NCBI GenBank assembly: GCA_913774625.1
Contig: CAJYHL010000010.1
Location: 161,604-225,603 of the forward strand
Length of the DNA: 64,000 nucleotides
Direction of reading: 5' to 3'
Source: an uncultured Acidovorax sp.
GTDB taxonomy: Bacteria > Pseudomonadota > Gammaproteobacteria > Burkholderiales > Burkholderiaceae_C
Shown one piece after another: positions 9,904-20,235 of this stretch. The number at the start of each line of letters is the position of its first letter. Positions within the stretch are counted from its first letter, which is position 1. Made by a program: the position numbers and the translations under genes. A model generated the notes under the pieces. That model was given only the letters and a program-made list of their open reading frames with translations. It did no database searches and was not told the origin of the DNA.

Positions 9904-11078
9904 TACTGCTGGCGCAATGGCTGCACGGGACCGGCAGCCCCGAACTCAGTTCCTTCCGGGTGTTCCAGTACCTCACCTTCCGCGCCGTGATGGCGGCGGT
10001 GACGGCCCTGCTCATCGGCCTGGTCGCGGGCCCCAAGGTGATCCGCATGCTGACGGCGCTGAAGATTGGCCAGCCGATCCGCGGCTACGCCATGCAGTCG
10101 CATCTGGCCAAGAGCGGCACGCCCACCATGGGCGGCGTGCTCATCCTGGGCTCCATCACCCTGTCCACGCTGCTCTGGGCGGACCTGTCCAACCGCTTCG
10201 TCTGGATCGTGCTGGCCGTGATGCTGGGCTTCGGCGCCATCGGCTGGGTGGACGACTGGCGCAAGGTCGTCAACAAGGACCCGGAGGGCATGCGCTCGCG
10301 CGAGAAATACTTCTGGCAGTCCGTCATCGGCCTGGTGGCCGCGCTCTATCTGGTGTTCAGCATCTCGGAGAACTCCAACGCCCGGGTGTTCGAGCTGTTC
10401 CTGGCCTGGGTGCAGTCCGGCTTCTCGCTCAGCCTGCCTCCGAAGGCCGGGCTGCTGGTGCCCTTCTTCAAGGAAGTGACCTATCCGCTCGGCGTGCTGG
10501 GCTTCGTCATCCTGACCTATCTGGTCATCGTCGGCGCGAGCAATGCCGTCAACCTGACCGACGGGCTGGACGGCCTGGCCATCATGCCGGTGGTGCTGGT
10601 GGGCGCCACGCTGGGCCTCTTCGCCTACGTGGCGGGCAACGTGGTGTTCTCCAAATATCTGCTGTTCCCGCACATCGCGGGCGCGGGCGAGCTGCTGGTG
10701 TTCTGCTCGGCCATGGCCGGCGCGGGCCTGGCCTTCCTCTGGTTCAACGCCAATCCGGCGCAGGTCTTCATGGGCGACGTGGGCGCGCTGGCGCTGGGCG
10801 CGGCCCTGGGCACGGTCGCGGTGATCGTGCGCCAGGAGATCGTGCTGGCCGTCATGGGCGGCATCTTCGTGGTCGAGGCCCTGTCGGTGATGCTGCAGGT
10901 GTCCTGGTTCAAGTTCACCAAGCGCCGCTACGGCACCGGCCGCCGGCTGCTCAAGATGGCGCCGCTGCACCACCATTTCGAGAAGAGCGGCTGGACCGAA
11001 ACGCAGGTGGTCGTGCGCTTCTGGATCATCACGCTGCTGCTGTGCCTGCTCAGCCTGTCCACGCTGAAACTGCGATGA
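9897..11078 (+). CDS. mraY: Phospho-MurNAc-pentapeptide transferase MraY
   Basis: MraY transfers phospho-MurNAc-pentapeptide to undecaprenyl phosphate, forming lipid I at the inner membrane. The 393-residue polytopic protein has about ten membrane segments. It has the catalytic loops GWVDDWRK (Asp pair), [10 protein letters not shown] and [11 protein letters not shown], and the cytoplasmic [11 protein letters not shown] motif. These are the conserved magnesium and substrate sites of the family. It overlaps murF by 7 nt and murD by ATGA. Confidence 0.97.
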   Translation: MLILLAQWLHGTGSPELSSFRVFQYLTFRAVMAAVTALLIGLVAGPKVIRMLTALKIGQPIRGYAMQSHLAKSGTPTMGGVLILGSITLSTLLWADLSNRFVWIVLAVMLGFGAIGWVDDWRKVVNKDPEGMRSREKYFWQSVIGLVAALYLVFSISENSNARVFELFLAWVQSGFSLSLPPKAGLLVPFFKEVTYPLGVLGFVILTYLVIVGASNAVNLTDGLDGLAIMPVVLVGATLGLFAYVAGNVVFSKYLLFPHIAGAGELLVFCSAMAGAGLAFLWFNANPAQVFMGDVGALALGAALGTVAVIVRQEIVLAVMGGIFVVEALSVMLQVSWFKFTKRRYGTGRRLLKMAPLHHHFEKSGWTETQVVVRFWIITLLLCLLSLSTLKLR

Positions 11079-13000
11079 ACCCGCACGATCCGCAACCCCT
11101 CCCCGACGACCAGGAGCTGCCTGGAGCAGACGCCGGCCACAGCGCCGGCGCCGCTGCATCCGCATCCGTATCCTCATCCGTGCCTGCGGCCGGGGCCGAG
11201 GCTGCGCCCGCTGCGCCTGTGGGCGAGACCTATACGCCCGGCTCCGCAGCGCAGTCGGCCGCGGAATTCGTCGCCCGCATCTTCGCCGACGTGGCCGCTC
11301 CCGAGGCCGGCGCGCCTGCGGCCGATGTGGCCGCCGCTACTGAAGCCGCACCGTCCGGCGAGGCCGCCGAAGCAGCCGCTGCAGAGCCCCGGGTTCCCCA
11401 GCCCGAAGGCCGCCCCGGCGAGCATCTGGCGGCTCTGCAGGGCCGCCGCGTGCTGATCCTGGGCCTGGGCGCTTCGGGCCTGGCCATGGCCCGCTGGTGC
11501 GTGCGCTGCGGGGCCGAGGTCACCGTGGCCGACACGCGCGAGGCGCCGCCCCAGCGCGCCGTGCTGGAGGCCGAGCTGCCCCAGGTGCGCTTCATCGCCG
11601 GCGCCTTCGACGAGCGGCTGGTGCAGGGCCGGGGCCTGGACGCCATCTACCGTTCGCCGGGCCTGAGCCCCGCCACGCTTGCTCCTGTATTGAGAGCGGC
11701 AGGCGAAGAGGGCGTGCGGGTGACGGGCGAATTGAGCCTGTATGCCCAGGCGCTGGCCGAAATGCGCGCATCGCACGGCTACGCGCCCGCTGTGCTGGCC
11801 GTCACCGGCACCAACGGCAAGACCACGGTCACCTCGCTCACCGGTCTGCTGGTGGACTGCGCGGGCCGCAGCGTGGCCGTGGCGGGCAATATCGGCCCCA
11901 CGCTGCTGGACACGCTGGCCGGCCACATCGACGCCGGCACGCTGCCCGAGGTGTGGGCGCTGGAGCTGTCCAGCTTCCAGCTGGACGACGCCATCGGCTT
12001 CGAGCCCACTGCCGCCACCGTGCTCAACATCAGCCAGGACCACCTGGACTGGCACGGCGACCTGTCTTCCTATGCCCGCGCCAAGTCGCGCATCTTCGGC
12101 CAGGGCGGCCTGATGGTGCTCAACCGCGACGACCCCGAGGTGATGGCCATGCTGGCGCCTGCCGCCCCGGTTCTGCCTGCGGCCGACGCGGCGCCCGCGA
12201 AGAAGCCGGCGGCATCGCGCGCCAGGTCGGCCAAGCCCTCCCCGCTGCGCCCCCACGTCACCTTCGGCGGCGACATGCCCCGGCGGCCCGGCGATTTCGG
12301 CATCGAGGTCGTCTCCGGCATGGCCTGGCTGGTGCGCGCGCAGGAGGCCGACGAGACCGCCCGCCGCTCCCGCTCCGCCGCGGCCGAAGACCTGCACATC
12401 CAGCGGCTGATGCCTGCCGATGCGCTGCGCATCCGCGGCCGGCACAACGCCGTCAACGCGCTGGCGGCGCTGGCCCTGGCCCATGCGGCCGGCTGCACGC
12501 TCGCGCCCATGCTCTACGGCCTGCGCGAATACCGCGGCGAGCCGCACCGCGTGGAGCCCATCGGCATGGTGGGCGACATCGAATACTTCGACGACAGCAA
12601 GGGCACCAACGTGGGCGCCACGGTGGCCGCGCTGGCCGGCCTGGGCGCCGACCGGCGGCTGGTCGTCATCTTGGGCGGCGAGGGCAAGGGGCAGGACTTC
12701 TCCCCGCTGGCCGAACCCGTGGCCCGCCATGCGCGCGCCGTGGTGCTGATCGGCCGCGACGGCCCGCAGATCGGCGCCGCGCTGCGGGGCACGGGCGTGG
12801 CCATGGAGAGCGCCGCCAGCCTGCCCGAAGCCGTGCAGGCCGCCACCCGCCTGGCCCGGCCCGGCGATGCGGTGCTGATGTCGCCGGCCTGCGCCAGCTT
12901 CGACATGTTCAAGGACTACGAGCACCGCGCCCGCGTCTTCTGCGACGCGGTGCGCACGCTGGCGCACGACGCCGGCCAGGAACTGGAGGGCAGCCTGTGA
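11075..13000 (+). CDS. murD: UDP-MurNAc-L-Ala:D-Glu ligase MurD, extended form
   Basis: MurD adds D-glutamate to UDP-MurNAc-L-alanine. The 641 residues are about 200 longer than the usual 440. Residues 1-116 form an Ala/Pro/Glu-rich, low-complexity extension. The Rossmann start ([18 protein letters not shown]) is at about 124. The ATP loop [13 protein letters not shown], the LELSSFQLD block, the [10 protein letters not shown] motif and the C-terminal [11 protein letters not shown] and [14 protein letters not shown] are intact. A second insertion of Ala/Lys/Arg-rich sequence ([17 protein letters not shown]) interrupts the central domain. The ATGA overlap with mraY and lack of another start support the long form, though an internal start near the core cannot be excluded. 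A repeat-like 17-nt box lies inside at 11681. Confidence 0.92.
   Translation: MNPHDPQPLPDDQELPGADAGHSAGAAASASVSSSVPAAGAEAAPAAPVGETYTPGSAAQSAAEFVARIFADVAAPEAGAPAADVAAATEAAPSGEAAEAAAAEPRVPQPEGRPGEHLAALQGRRVLILGLGASGLAMARWCVRCGAEVTVADTREAPPQRAVLEAELPQVRFIAGAFDERLVQGRGLDAIYRSPGLSPATLAPVLRAAGEEGVRVTGELSLYAQALAEMRASHGYAPAVLAVTGTNGKTTVTSLTGLLVDCAGRSVAVAGNIGPTLLDTLAGHIDAGTLPEVWALELSSFQLDDAIGFEPTAATVLNISQDHLDWHGDLSSYARAKSRIFGQGGLMVLNRDDPEVMAMLAPAAPVLPAADAAPAKKPAASRARSAKPSPLRPHVTFGGDMPRRPGDFGIEVVSGMAWLVRAQEADETARRSRSAAAEDLHIQRLMPADALRIRGRHNAVNALAALALAHAAGCTLAPMLYGLREYRGEPHRVEPIGMVGDIEYFDDSKGTNVGATVAALAGLGADRRLVVILGGEGKGQDFSPLAEPVARHARAVVLIGRDGPQIGAALRGTGVAMESAASLPEAVQAATRLARPGDAVLMSPACASFDMFKDYEHRARVFCDAVRTLAHDAGQELEGSL
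11681..11697 (+). repeat. 17-nt repeat box inside murD (weak copy B)
   Basis: GCTCC...AGAGC has the same 17-nt spacing and inverted ends as the boxes of the dispersed repeat. It is followed by GGCAGGCG, but the downstream GCGC and GGCC positions are not both kept. It may be a decayed copy or chance. Confidence 0.3.
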
Positions 13001-14283
13001 ACGGCTACGCTGCTTCCGCTTCCCGCCAGCCCGGCCTGCTGCAGCGCCTGCGCGCCTGGGCCGGCGGCCAGCCCCAGGGCGGCGCCGACGTGCTGCCCGT
13101 GCGCGTGGGCGGCACGGAATACCGCCAGACCACCACCACGCCCGCCAGCGTGCTGGGCTTCGACCAGGCGCTGGTCTGGGTCGTCATCGCCCTGCTGGCC
13201 TGGGGCCTGGTGATGGTGTATTCGGCCTCCATCGCCATGCAGGACAACCCGCGCTTCGGCAAGATCGCCGAGGCGCATTTCCTGATCCGCCACACCATGG
13301 CGCTGGTGATCGGCTTCGTAGCGGCGCTGCTGGCCTTCCAGATTTCCATGGCCACCTGGGAGCGGGTCGCGCCCTGGCTGTTCGTGGGCTCCATCGGCCT
13401 CTTGATCGCGGTGCTCATCCCGCACGTGGGCACGGTGGTCAACGGCGCGCGGCGCTGGCTGTCGCTGGGCATCATGAACTTCCAGCCGTCGGAGCTCGCC
13501 AAGTTCGCGGTGGTCATCTATGCGTCCGACTACATGGTGCGCAAGATGGAGGTGAAGGAACGCTTCTTCCGCGCCGTGCTGCCCATGGGCGTGGCCGTGG
13601 CCCTGGTGGGCGCGCTGCTGCTGGCCGAGCCCGACATGGGCGCCTTCATGGTGATCGCCGTGATCGCCATGGGCATCCTGTTCCTGGGCGGCGTGAACGC
13701 GCGCATGTTCTTCCTGATCGCCACCGTGCTGGTGGGCGCCTTCGCCGTCATGGTGATGGCCAGCCCCTGGCGGCGCGAGCGCATCTTCGCCTACCTCGAC
13801 CCCTTCAGCGGAGAGCATGCGCTGGGCAAGGGCTACCAGCTCTCGCACTCGCTGATCGCCATCGGCCGGGGCGAGATCTTCGGCGTGGGCTTGGGAGGCA
13901 GCGTAGAGAAGCTGCACTGGCTGCCCGAGGCCCACACCGACTTCCTGCTGGCCGTGATCGGCGAGGAATTCGGCCTGGTCGGCGTGATGGTGCTGATCGT
14001 GCTCTTCCTCTGGCTCACCCGCCGCATCATGCACATCGGCCGCCAGGCCATCGCGCTGGACCGCGTCTTCTCCGGCCTGGTGGCGCAGGGCGTGGCCATG
14101 TGGATGGGCTTCCAGTCCTTCATCAACATGGGCGTGAACCTGGGCGCGCTGCCCACCAAGGGCCTGACCCTGCCGCTGATGAGCTTCGGCGGCTCGGCCA
14201 TCCTGATGAACCTGGTCGCCATCGCGGTGGTACTGCGGGTGGATTACGAAAACAAACTGCTCATGCGCGGAGGCCGCGTATGA
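12997..14283 (+). CDS. ftsW: Septal peptidoglycan glycosyltransferase FtsW
   Basis: FtsW is the SEDS-family polymerase that makes septal glycan strands with FtsI. The 428 residues start with an about 50-residue cytoplasmic tail. Ten membrane helices follow, with SEDS signatures [10 protein letters not shown] (about 148), [58 protein letters not shown] and [13 protein letters not shown] 12997 overlaps the murD stop (GTGA) and is the only sensible start. The C-terminus (LLMRGGRV) is encoded by the first of three tandem repeat copies, and its stop overlaps the start of the following small ORF. Confidence 0.95.
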   Translation: MNGYAASASRQPGLLQRLRAWAGGQPQGGADVLPVRVGGTEYRQTTTTPASVLGFDQALVWVVIALLAWGLVMVYSASIAMQDNPRFGKIAEAHFLIRHTMALVIGFVAALLAFQISMATWERVAPWLFVGSIGLLIAVLIPHVGTVVNGARRWLSLGIMNFQPSELAKFAVVIYASDYMVRKMEVKERFFRAVLPMGVAVALVGALLLAEPDMGAFMVIAVIAMGILFLGGVNARMFFLIATVLVGAFAVMVMASPWRRERIFAYLDPFSGEHALGKGYQLSHSLIAIGRGEIFGVGLGGSVEKLHWLPEAHTDFLLAVIGEEFGLVGVMVLIVLFLWLTRRIMHIGRQAIALDRVFSGLVAQGVAMWMGFQSFINMGVNLGALPTKGLTLPLMSFGGSAILMNLVAIAVVLRVDYENKLLMRGGRV

Positions 14284-14452
14284 GCAGTTTGTTTCGCCAA
14301 AACAATGCTGCGTGCTGCGCGCCAGCGCAGCTGGGCGCGAAGCGCCATGCGCGGAGGCCGCGTATGAGCAGCTTGTTTCACCAGAATAAGTGCTCGCGGC
14401 GCGATAGCGCAGCGGAGCGCGCAGCGCCGATGCGTGGAGGGCGCGTATGAGC
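14263..14452 (+). repeat. Three tandem copies of an RBS-start cassette between ftsW and murG
   Basis: Segments beginning ATGCGCGGAGGCCGCGTATG start at 14263, 14347 and 14430 (the third has two base changes), spaced 84 and 83 bp. Copies one and two continue with matching AGCAG(T/C)TTGTTTC sequence for another roughly 25 bp. Each carries a GGAGG-type ribosome site followed by ATGAGC. Copies one and three both encode MRGGRV then a stop overlapping an ATG. Confidence 0.85.
14280..14450 (+). CDS. 56-codon ORF linking ftsW to murG
   Basis: The start ATG overlaps the ftsW stop (GTATGA) and its stop TGA (14448-14450) overlaps the murG ATG, so it fits the overlap chain of the cluster exactly. It has a good ribosome site (GGAGG, 6 nt spacing). 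The peptide begins [13 protein letters not shown], has an internal Met at codon 29 with a related sequence (MSSLFHQNK), and ends MRGGRV. The composition is basic with no recognisable domain. It arises from the tandem duplication and may be a passive coupling device rather than a functional peptide. Translation is inferred, not shown. Confidence 0.4.
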   Translation: MSSLFRQNNAACCAPAQLGAKRHARRPRMSSLFHQNKCSRRDSAAERAAPMRGGRV

Positions 14453-15511
14453 GGAAAGACCGCGCTCGTCATGGCCGGCGGCACCGGCGGCCACATCTTC
14501 CCGGGCCTGGCCGTGGCCGAGGAGCTGCGCGCGCGCGGCTGGGCGGTGCACTGGCTGGGCACGCCCGGCAGCATGGAGTCGCGCCTGGTGCCGCCGCGCG
14601 GCTTCGCCTTCGAAGCCATCGATTTCTCCGGCGTGCGCGGCAAGGGCCTGCTCACGCTGGCCCTGCTGCCGCTGCGGCTGCTGCGCGCCTTCTGGCAGTC
14701 GCTGGCGGTGCTGCGCCGCGTGAAGCCCGATGTGGTCATCGGCCTGGGCGGCTACGTCACCTTCCCGGGCGGGATGATGGCCGTGCTGTGCGGCAAGCCG
14801 CTGGTGCTGCACGAGCAGAACTCCGTCGCCGGCCTGGTCAACAAGCTGCTGGCCGGCGTGGCCGACCGGGTGTTCACTGCCTTCCCCGGTGTGCTGCGCA
14901 AGGGCCGATGGGTGGGCAACCCGCTGCGCGAAGCCTTCCTGCGCCAGGCCGGCCCGGCCGAGCGCTTCGACCAGCGTTCGGGGCCGTTGAACGTGCTGGT
15001 GGTGGGCGGCAGCCTGGGTGCCAAGGCGCTCAACGAGATCGTGCCCCAGGCGGTGGGCCTGATCCCCGTGCAGTTCCGCCCGCAGGTCACGCACCAGAGC
15101 GGCGCCGCGCAGATCGACGCGCTGCGTGCCAACTACGAGGCGGCGGGCGTGCAGGCCGCGCTCACGCCCTTCATCGACGACACGGCCACCGCCTTCGCCG
15201 AAGCCGACCTGGTCATCTGCCGCGCGGGCGCCAGCACGGTCACCGAGATCGCCGCCGTGGGCGCCGCCGCGCTGTTCGTGCCCTTCCCCCACGCGGTGGA
15301 CGACCACCAGACGGCAAATGCCCGCTTCCTCGTGGACGCCGGCGGCGGCTGGCTGGTGCAGCAGAGCGAGCTGACGCCAGGGTGGCTGGCCGGTATGCTA
15401 CAAAATACAGAGCGCACGACCTTGATGAAACGTGCGCTGGAAGCCAAGAAGATGCAAAAGACAGAAGCCACCCAAGCCGTGGTGCAAGCGTGCGAGGAGC
15501 TGACCGCATGA
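14447..15511 (+). CDS. murG: Lipid II synthase MurG
   Basis: MurG transfers GlcNAc from UDP-GlcNAc to lipid I on the cytoplasmic face of the membrane, giving lipid II. The 354 residues have the glycine-rich N-terminal loop [16 protein letters not shown], the second domain loop [13 protein letters not shown], and the C-terminal donor-site block [15 protein letters not shown] with [15 protein letters not shown]. All are typical of GT28 MurG. ATG 14447 sits 6 nt after GGAGGG. The last 35 codons contain a copy of the dispersed repeat (15397-15445), so that C-terminal stretch ([17 protein letters not shown]) is repeat-encoded. Confidence 0.96.
   Translation: MSGKTALVMAGGTGGHIFPGLAVAEELRARGWAVHWLGTPGSMESRLVPPRGFAFEAIDFSGVRGKGLLTLALLPLRLLRAFWQSLAVLRRVKPDVVIGLGGYVTFPGGMMAVLCGKPLVLHEQNSVAGLVNKLLAGVADRVFTAFPGVLRKGRWVGNPLREAFLRQAGPAERFDQRSGPLNVLVVGGSLGAKALNEIVPQAVGLIPVQFRPQVTHQSGAAQIDALRANYEAAGVQAALTPFIDDTATAFAEADLVICRAGASTVTEIAAVGAAALFVPFPHAVDDHQTANARFLVDAGGGWLVQQSELTPGWLAGMLQNTERTTLMKRALEAKKMQKTEATQAVVQACEELTA
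15397..15445 (+). repeat. 49-nt dispersed repeat, copy C (inside murG 3' end)
   Basis: A 17-nt box, GCTAC...AGAGC (15397-15413), then 28 nt and AGCC. It includes a perfect 8-bp hairpin AGCGCACG (15411-15418) against CGTGCGCT (15431-15438). GCGC is at the same position in the 28-nt part as in copies A and E. Confidence 0.65.
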
Positions 15512-16941
15512 AGCACGCCATCCGCCATATCCATTTCGTCGGCCTGGGCGGCGCCGGCATGTGCGGCATCGCCGAGGTGCTGTTCAACCTGGGCTACGAG
15601 ATCTCCGGCTCCGACCTGTCCGACAGCGCCACGCTGCGCCGGCTCGCGGGCCTGGGCATCCGCACCCACGTGGGCCATGCGGCGGCGCACATCGACGGCG
15701 CCGATGCGGTGGTCACCTCCACTGCCGTGCAGGCCGACAACCCCGAGGTGCTGGCCGCCCGCGACAAGAAGATCCCCGTCGTGCCCCGCGCCCTCATGCT
15801 GGCCGAGCTGATGCGCCTGAAGCGCGGCATCGCCATCGCCGGCGCGCACGGCAAGACCACCACCACCAGCCTGGTCACCAGCGTGCTGGCCGAGGCCGGC
15901 CTGGACCCGACCTTCGTGATCGGCGGGCGCCTGAACAGCGCGGGCGCCAACGCCAAGCTGGGGCAGGGGGACTACATCGTGGTCGAGGCCGACGAGTCCG
16001 ACGCCTCGTTCCTCAACCTGCTGCCCGTGATGTCGGTGGTGACCAACATCGACGCGGACCACATGGAAACCTACGGCCACGACTTCAACCGCCTCAAGGG
16101 CGCGTTCGTGGACTTCCTGCACCGCATGCCGTTCTACGGCACGGCCATCCTCTGCACCGACAACGCGGCCATCCGCGAGATCGTGCCGCAGGTCACCTGC
16201 CCCATCACCAGCTACGGCTTCGGCGAGGACGCCCAGGTGCGCGCGGTCGATGTGCGGGCCGTGGGCGCGCAGATGCATTTCCGCGTGCAGCGCCGCAACG
16301 GCGTGGTGCTGCCCGACCTCGACGTGGTGCTGAACCTGGCGGGCGAGCACAACGTGCTCAACGCCCTGGCGGCAGTCGCCGTCGCCGTCGAGCTGAACGT
16401 GCCCGACGACGCCCTGCTGCGCGCCCTGGCGGGCTTCCGCGGCGTGGGCCGCCGCTTCCAGAGCCACGGCGACCTGCCGGCGAAGGAAGGCGGCCAGTTC
16501 ACGCTGATCGAGGACTACGGCCACCACCCCGTCGAGATGACCGCCACGCTGGCTGCCGCGCGCGGCGCCTTCCCCGGCCGTCGCCTGGTGCTGGCCTTCC
16601 AGCCGCACCGCTACAGCCGCACGCGCGACTGCTTCGAGGACTTCGTGAAGGTCATCGGCAGCGCCGACGCGGCCCTGCTGACCGAGGTCTATGCCGCAGG
16701 CGAGGCGCCCATCGTGGCCGCCGACGGCCGGGCGCTGGTGCGCGCAGTGCGCGTGGCCGGCCAGGTCGAGCCGGTGTTCGTCGAAGCCGTGGCCGACCTG
16801 CCCCAGCGCATCGTGGACACGGTGCGCGCGGGCGACGTGGTGATGTGCATGGGCGCAGGCTCCATCGGCAGCGTGCCCGCCAAGGTGGTGGCGATGCTGC
16901 AAAACAACGGGCAGGCAGCGCAGGAGGCGAGGGCGGCATGA
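15508..16941 (+). CDS. murC: UDP-MurNAc:L-alanine ligase MurC
   Basis: MurC starts the stem peptide by adding L-alanine to UDP-MurNAc. The 477 residues show the N-terminal Rossmann motif [17 protein letters not shown], the ATP loop [14 protein letters not shown], the [11 protein letters not shown] block, [12 protein letters not shown], and the C-terminal [10 protein letters not shown] and FQPHRYSRT motifs. The start overlaps murG (ATGA) and the stop overlaps ddl. Length and motifs match the family without anomaly. Confidence 0.96.
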   Translation: MKHAIRHIHFVGLGGAGMCGIAEVLFNLGYEISGSDLSDSATLRRLAGLGIRTHVGHAAAHIDGADAVVTSTAVQADNPEVLAARDKKIPVVPRALMLAELMRLKRGIAIAGAHGKTTTTSLVTSVLAEAGLDPTFVIGGRLNSAGANAKLGQGDYIVVEADESDASFLNLLPVMSVVTNIDADHMETYGHDFNRLKGAFVDFLHRMPFYGTAILCTDNAAIREIVPQVTCPITSYGFGEDAQVRAVDVRAVGAQMHFRVQRRNGVVLPDLDVVLNLAGEHNVLNALAAVAVAVELNVPDDALLRALAGFRGVGRRFQSHGDLPAKEGGQFTLIEDYGHHPVEMTATLAAARGAFPGRRLVLAFQPHRYSRTRDCFEDFVKVIGSADAALLTEVYAAGEAPIVAADGRALVRAVRVAGQVEPVFVEAVADLPQRIVDTVRAGDVVMCMGAGSIGSVPAKVVAMLQNNGQAAQEARAA

Positions 16942-17951
16942 GCCAGAAGAACGAACAAACCACCATCGACGTGCGCGCGCTGGGCAAGGTGGCCGTGCTG
17001 ATGGGCGGCACATCCGCCGAGCGCGAAGTCTCGCTGATGTCCGGCGGCGGCGTGCTGCAGGCCCTGCGCTCCAGCGGGGTCGATGCCCACGCCTTCGACC
17101 CTTCGCAGACCGACCTGTCGGAACTCAAGAGCCACGGCTACACGCGCTGCTTCATCGCGCTGCACGGCCGCCACGGCGAAGATGGCACGGTGCAGGGCGC
17201 GCTGGAACTGCTGGGCATTCCCTACACCGGCCCGGGCGTGATGGCCTCCAGCATCGCCATGGACAAGATCATGACCAAGCGCATCTGGCGCTTCGAGGGC
17301 CTGCCCACGCCCGACTGGCGGCTGGTCTCCAGCGCCGCCGAGACGGCGCAGGCCCTGCAGGCCCTGGGCACGCCCATGATCGTCAAGCCCGCACGCGAAG
17401 GCTCCACGCTGGGGCTGACCAAGGTGACCTCGCCCGGCCAGTGCGAGCAGGCCTACCTGCTGGCCTCGCGCTACGACCCCGAGGTGCTGTGCGAGGAGTT
17501 CATCGAGGGCGAGGAAACCACCTGCCCCGTGCTGGGCCAGGGCGGGGACGCCCGCGCGCTGCCGGTGATCCGCATCGTGGCGCCCGAAGGCAACTACGAC
17601 TACCAGAACAAGTACTTCACCGACGTCACGCAGTACCACTGCCCGAGCGGCCTGCCCGAGCACGAGGAACGCGAGATCCAGCGCCTGGTCGTCGAGGCCT
17701 TCCGCACGCTGCAGTGCCGCGGCTGGGCGCGCGCCGACATCATGATCCGCGCCAGCGACCGCAAGCCCTTCCTGCTGGAGATCAACACCTCCCCGGGCAT
17801 GACCGGCCACTCGCTCGTGCCCATGTCGGCACGCGCCATGGGCCTGAGCTACGAGGCGCTGTGCCTGCGCATCCTGGCCAGCGCCTCGCTGGACAGCGCG
17901 CAGGGCAAGGCCGCCGGCCCCTCCACCACCGCCAAGGGCGCCGCCGCATGA
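16938..17951 (+). CDS. ddl: D-alanine--D-alanine ligase
   Basis: Ddl joins two D-alanines for MurF. The 337-residue ATP-grasp enzyme has [19 protein letters not shown] near the N-terminus, [14 protein letters not shown], the lysine of [13 protein letters not shown], the glutamate block [14 protein letters not shown], and the magnesium site [16 protein letters not shown]. The last 20 residues are Ala/Thr-rich and poorly conserved. It is the DdlB-type gene expected between murC and ftsQ. Confidence 0.95.
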   Translation: MSQKNEQTTIDVRALGKVAVLMGGTSAEREVSLMSGGGVLQALRSSGVDAHAFDPSQTDLSELKSHGYTRCFIALHGRHGEDGTVQGALELLGIPYTGPGVMASSIAMDKIMTKRIWRFEGLPTPDWRLVSSAAETAQALQALGTPMIVKPAREGSTLGLTKVTSPGQCEQAYLLASRYDPEVLCEEFIEGEETTCPVLGQGGDARALPVIRIVAPEGNYDYQNKYFTDVTQYHCPSGLPEHEEREIQRLVVEAFRTLQCRGWARADIMIRASDRKPFLLEINTSPGMTGHSLVPMSARAMGLSYEALCLRILASASLDSAQGKAAGPSTTAKGAAA

Positions 17952-18805
17952 ACCACACGCTGCCCGCACCGCTCGACGTCAAGCTCATGAACTGGACCGC
18001 CACGGCCCTGTTCGTGGGCTGTGCCGCGTTCGTGCTGGCGGCGGGCGGGTCCTGGCTGCTGCGGCTGCCGGTGTTCTCCATCGGCCGCATCGTGGTGCAG
18101 GGCGAGCTGGTCCACAACACCGCCGCCACGCTGCGCGCCGAAGTGGGGCCGCGCCTGGTGGGCAACTTCTTCACGGTCGATCTCCAGGCCGTGCGCCAGG
18201 CCTTCGAGGACGTGCCCTGGGTGCGCAGCGCCATGGTGCGGCGCGAGTTCCCCAACAGCCTGGTCGTGGATCTGCAGGAGCACAAGGCCGCCGCCTACTG
18301 GGGCGCGGAAGGCAGCCCCACGCTGGTGGACAGCTCGGGCGAGGTCTTCGAGGCCGGCAGCGACGGCCTGGACGGCGACGACCTGCCCAGCCTCAAGGGT
18401 CCCGCCGGCCGGTCGCAGGAAGTGCTGCAGATGTACCGCGCCCTGGTGCCGGTCATCAAGCCCCTGGGCCCCGCCATCGACACGCTGGAGCTGAGCGGGC
18501 GCGGCGGCTGGCGCGTGGTGCTGGACGGCGGCGCCGCCATCGAGCTGGGCGGCGGCAGCACCGCCGAGGTGCTGCAACGCACCGAACGTTTCGTGAAGAC
18601 GCTGCCGCAGGTGGCAGCGCAGCAGGGCCGCCGCGTGGCGGACCTGGAATCGGCCGACCTGCGGCACGACGGCGGCTACGCGCTGCGGCTGCGTGGCGTG
18701 AGCACCGTGACGGCCGAGGTGGCCAAGCAGCGCGCAGCGGCCCGGCCCGCCGCGGCCCGCGCGCGCCCGGCCCCCGCCGCAAGAACAACAGGGCACACCC
18801 GCTGA
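17948..18805 (+). CDS. ftsQ: Cell division protein FtsQ
   Basis: FtsQ is a bitopic divisome protein linking early and late division proteins. The 285 residues have a short cytoplasmic tail, a membrane segment (about 19-38) and a POTRA domain (about 42-115, [20 protein letters not shown]). The beta domain contains the conserved [22 protein letters not shown]. The C-terminal 30 residues are an Ala/Arg tail. It overlaps ddl by ATGA. ftsA follows after 14 bp, the first real gap after ftsL apart from the small ORF. Confidence 0.94.
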   Translation: MNHTLPAPLDVKLMNWTATALFVGCAAFVLAAGGSWLLRLPVFSIGRIVVQGELVHNTAATLRAEVGPRLVGNFFTVDLQAVRQAFEDVPWVRSAMVRREFPNSLVVDLQEHKAAAYWGAEGSPTLVDSSGEVFEAGSDGLDGDDLPSLKGPAGRSQEVLQMYRALVPVIKPLGPAIDTLELSGRGGWRVVLDGGAAIELGGGSTAEVLQRTERFVKTLPQVAAQQGRRVADLESADLRHDGGYALRLRGVSTVTAEVAKQRAAARPAAARARPAPAARTTGHTR

Positions 18806-18819
18806 GGGAAGACACAACT

Positions 18820-20049
18820 ATGGCAAGAGAATACAAAGACGTGGTCGTGGGGCTGGACATCGGCACCGCCAAGGTGATGGCGGTGGTGGCCGAGGTCATG
18901 CCCGGCGGAGAGCTCAAGCTGGCCGGCCTGGGCGTGGCGCCCAGCAATGGCTTGAAGCGCGGCGTGGTGGTCAACATCGACGCCACGGTGCAGAGCATCC
19001 AGCAGGCGCTGAAAGAGGCCGAACTGATGGCCGACTGCAAGATCCAGCGCGTCTATACCGGCATCACCGGCAGCCACATCCGGGGCCTCAATTCCAGCGG
19101 CATGGTCGCGGTGAAGGACCGCGAAGTCACGCCGACCGACGTGGCGCGCGTGGTGGAAACGGCCAAGGCCATCAACATCTCCAGCGACCAGCGCCTGCTG
19201 CTGGTGGAGCCGCAGGAATTCGTCATCGACGGCCAGGACGTGCGCGAGCCCATCGGCATGAGCGGCATCCGCCTGGAAGCCAAGATCCACATCGTGACCG
19301 GCGCGCAGAGCGCGGCCGAGAACATCATCAAGTGCGTGCGCCGCTGCGGCCTGGAGGTCGAGCAGCTCATGCTCAATCCGCTGGCCTCCAGCCAGGCCGT
19401 GCTGACCGACGACGAGCGCGAGCTGGGCGTGGCGGTGGTGGACATCGGCGCCGGCACTACCGACGTGGCCATCTTCACGGGCGGCGCGATCCGCCACACC
19501 GCCGTGATCCCGATCGCGGGCGACCTCATCACCAGCGACATCGCCATGGCCCTGCGCACGCCGACCAAGGACGCAGAGGACATCAAGGTCGAGAGCGGCT
19601 ACGCCAAGCAGCTGCTCGCCGACCCCGAGGCGCAGGTCGAGGTGCCCGGCCTGGGCGACCGCAGCCCGCGCATGCTCAGCAAGCAGGCGCTGGCGGGCGT
19701 GATCGAGCCGCGCGTGGAAGAGATCTTCTCGCTGGTGCAACAGGTGGTGCGCGAGTCGGGCTACGAGGAGGTGCTGTCGTCCGGCATCGTGCTGACCGGC
19801 GGCAGCGCCGTCATGCCGGGCATGGTCGAGCTGGCCGAGGACATCTTCCTCAAGCCCGTGCGCCGCGGCATTCCGAAATATTCCAGCGCCTTGTCCGACA
19901 TGGTGGCCCAGCCCCGCGCTGCTACTGTGATGGGTTTGCTGGAAGAGGCGAGGCTCGCGCGCATGCGCGGCTTCAAGGTGGCTCAGAAGAGCGGCTCCGT
20001 GAAGACGGCCTTCGGCCGCTTCAAGGACTTCATCGTGGGGAACTTCTGA
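18820..20049 (+). CDS. ftsA: Cell division protein FtsA
   Basis: FtsA is the actin-like ATPase that anchors FtsZ to the membrane. The 409 residues show phosphate-1 GLDIGTAKVMAVV, the 1C (SHS2) domain with GLNSSGMVAVKDREVT, phosphate-2 VVDIGAGTTDVAIF, and the adenosine motif SSGIVLTGGSAVMPG. The C-terminal FGRFKDFIVGNF is the expected amphipathic membrane-targeting helix. The ribosome site is GGGAAG, 12 nt upstream. Confidence 0.96.
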   Translation: MAREYKDVVVGLDIGTAKVMAVVAEVMPGGELKLAGLGVAPSNGLKRGVVVNIDATVQSIQQALKEAELMADCKIQRVYTGITGSHIRGLNSSGMVAVKDREVTPTDVARVVETAKAINISSDQRLLLVEPQEFVIDGQDVREPIGMSGIRLEAKIHIVTGAQSAAENIIKCVRRCGLEVEQLMLNPLASSQAVLTDDERELGVAVVDIGAGTTDVAIFTGGAIRHTAVIPIAGDLITSDIAMALRTPTKDAEDIKVESGYAKQLLADPEAQVEVPGLGDRSPRMLSKQALAGVIEPRVEEIFSLVQQVVRESGYEEVLSSGIVLTGGSAVMPGMVELAEDIFLKPVRRGIPKYSSALSDMVAQPRAATVMGLLEEARLARMRGFKVAQKSGSVKTAFGRFKDFIVGNF

Positions 20050-20148
20050 CATGTCCGGCTACCCCCTCTGGCTTGCCCGCGGAAGCCCGCCCCTGCACGC
20101 GCGCGAGCGATGGCGGAGCACCGGCCCGCCACCTCCGCCCGACGACCC

Positions 20149-20176
20149 TTGCCGAATTCGATTTCCGATTTATCCC
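20149..20176 (+). promoter_or_regulatory. Possible ftsZ promoter in the ftsA-ftsZ gap
   Basis: TTGCCG (20149-20154), a 16-bp spacer and TATCCC (20171-20176) lie 60 bp before ftsZ. The gap is 186 bp, unusually long for this cluster, which suggests a separate promoter. The -10 is weak. Confidence 0.3.
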
Positions 20177-20235
20177 AGAACCCAACGCGTGGCCCCGGCC
20201 ACCCCAACATTCACGTGAAAGACCAGGAGCACCAT

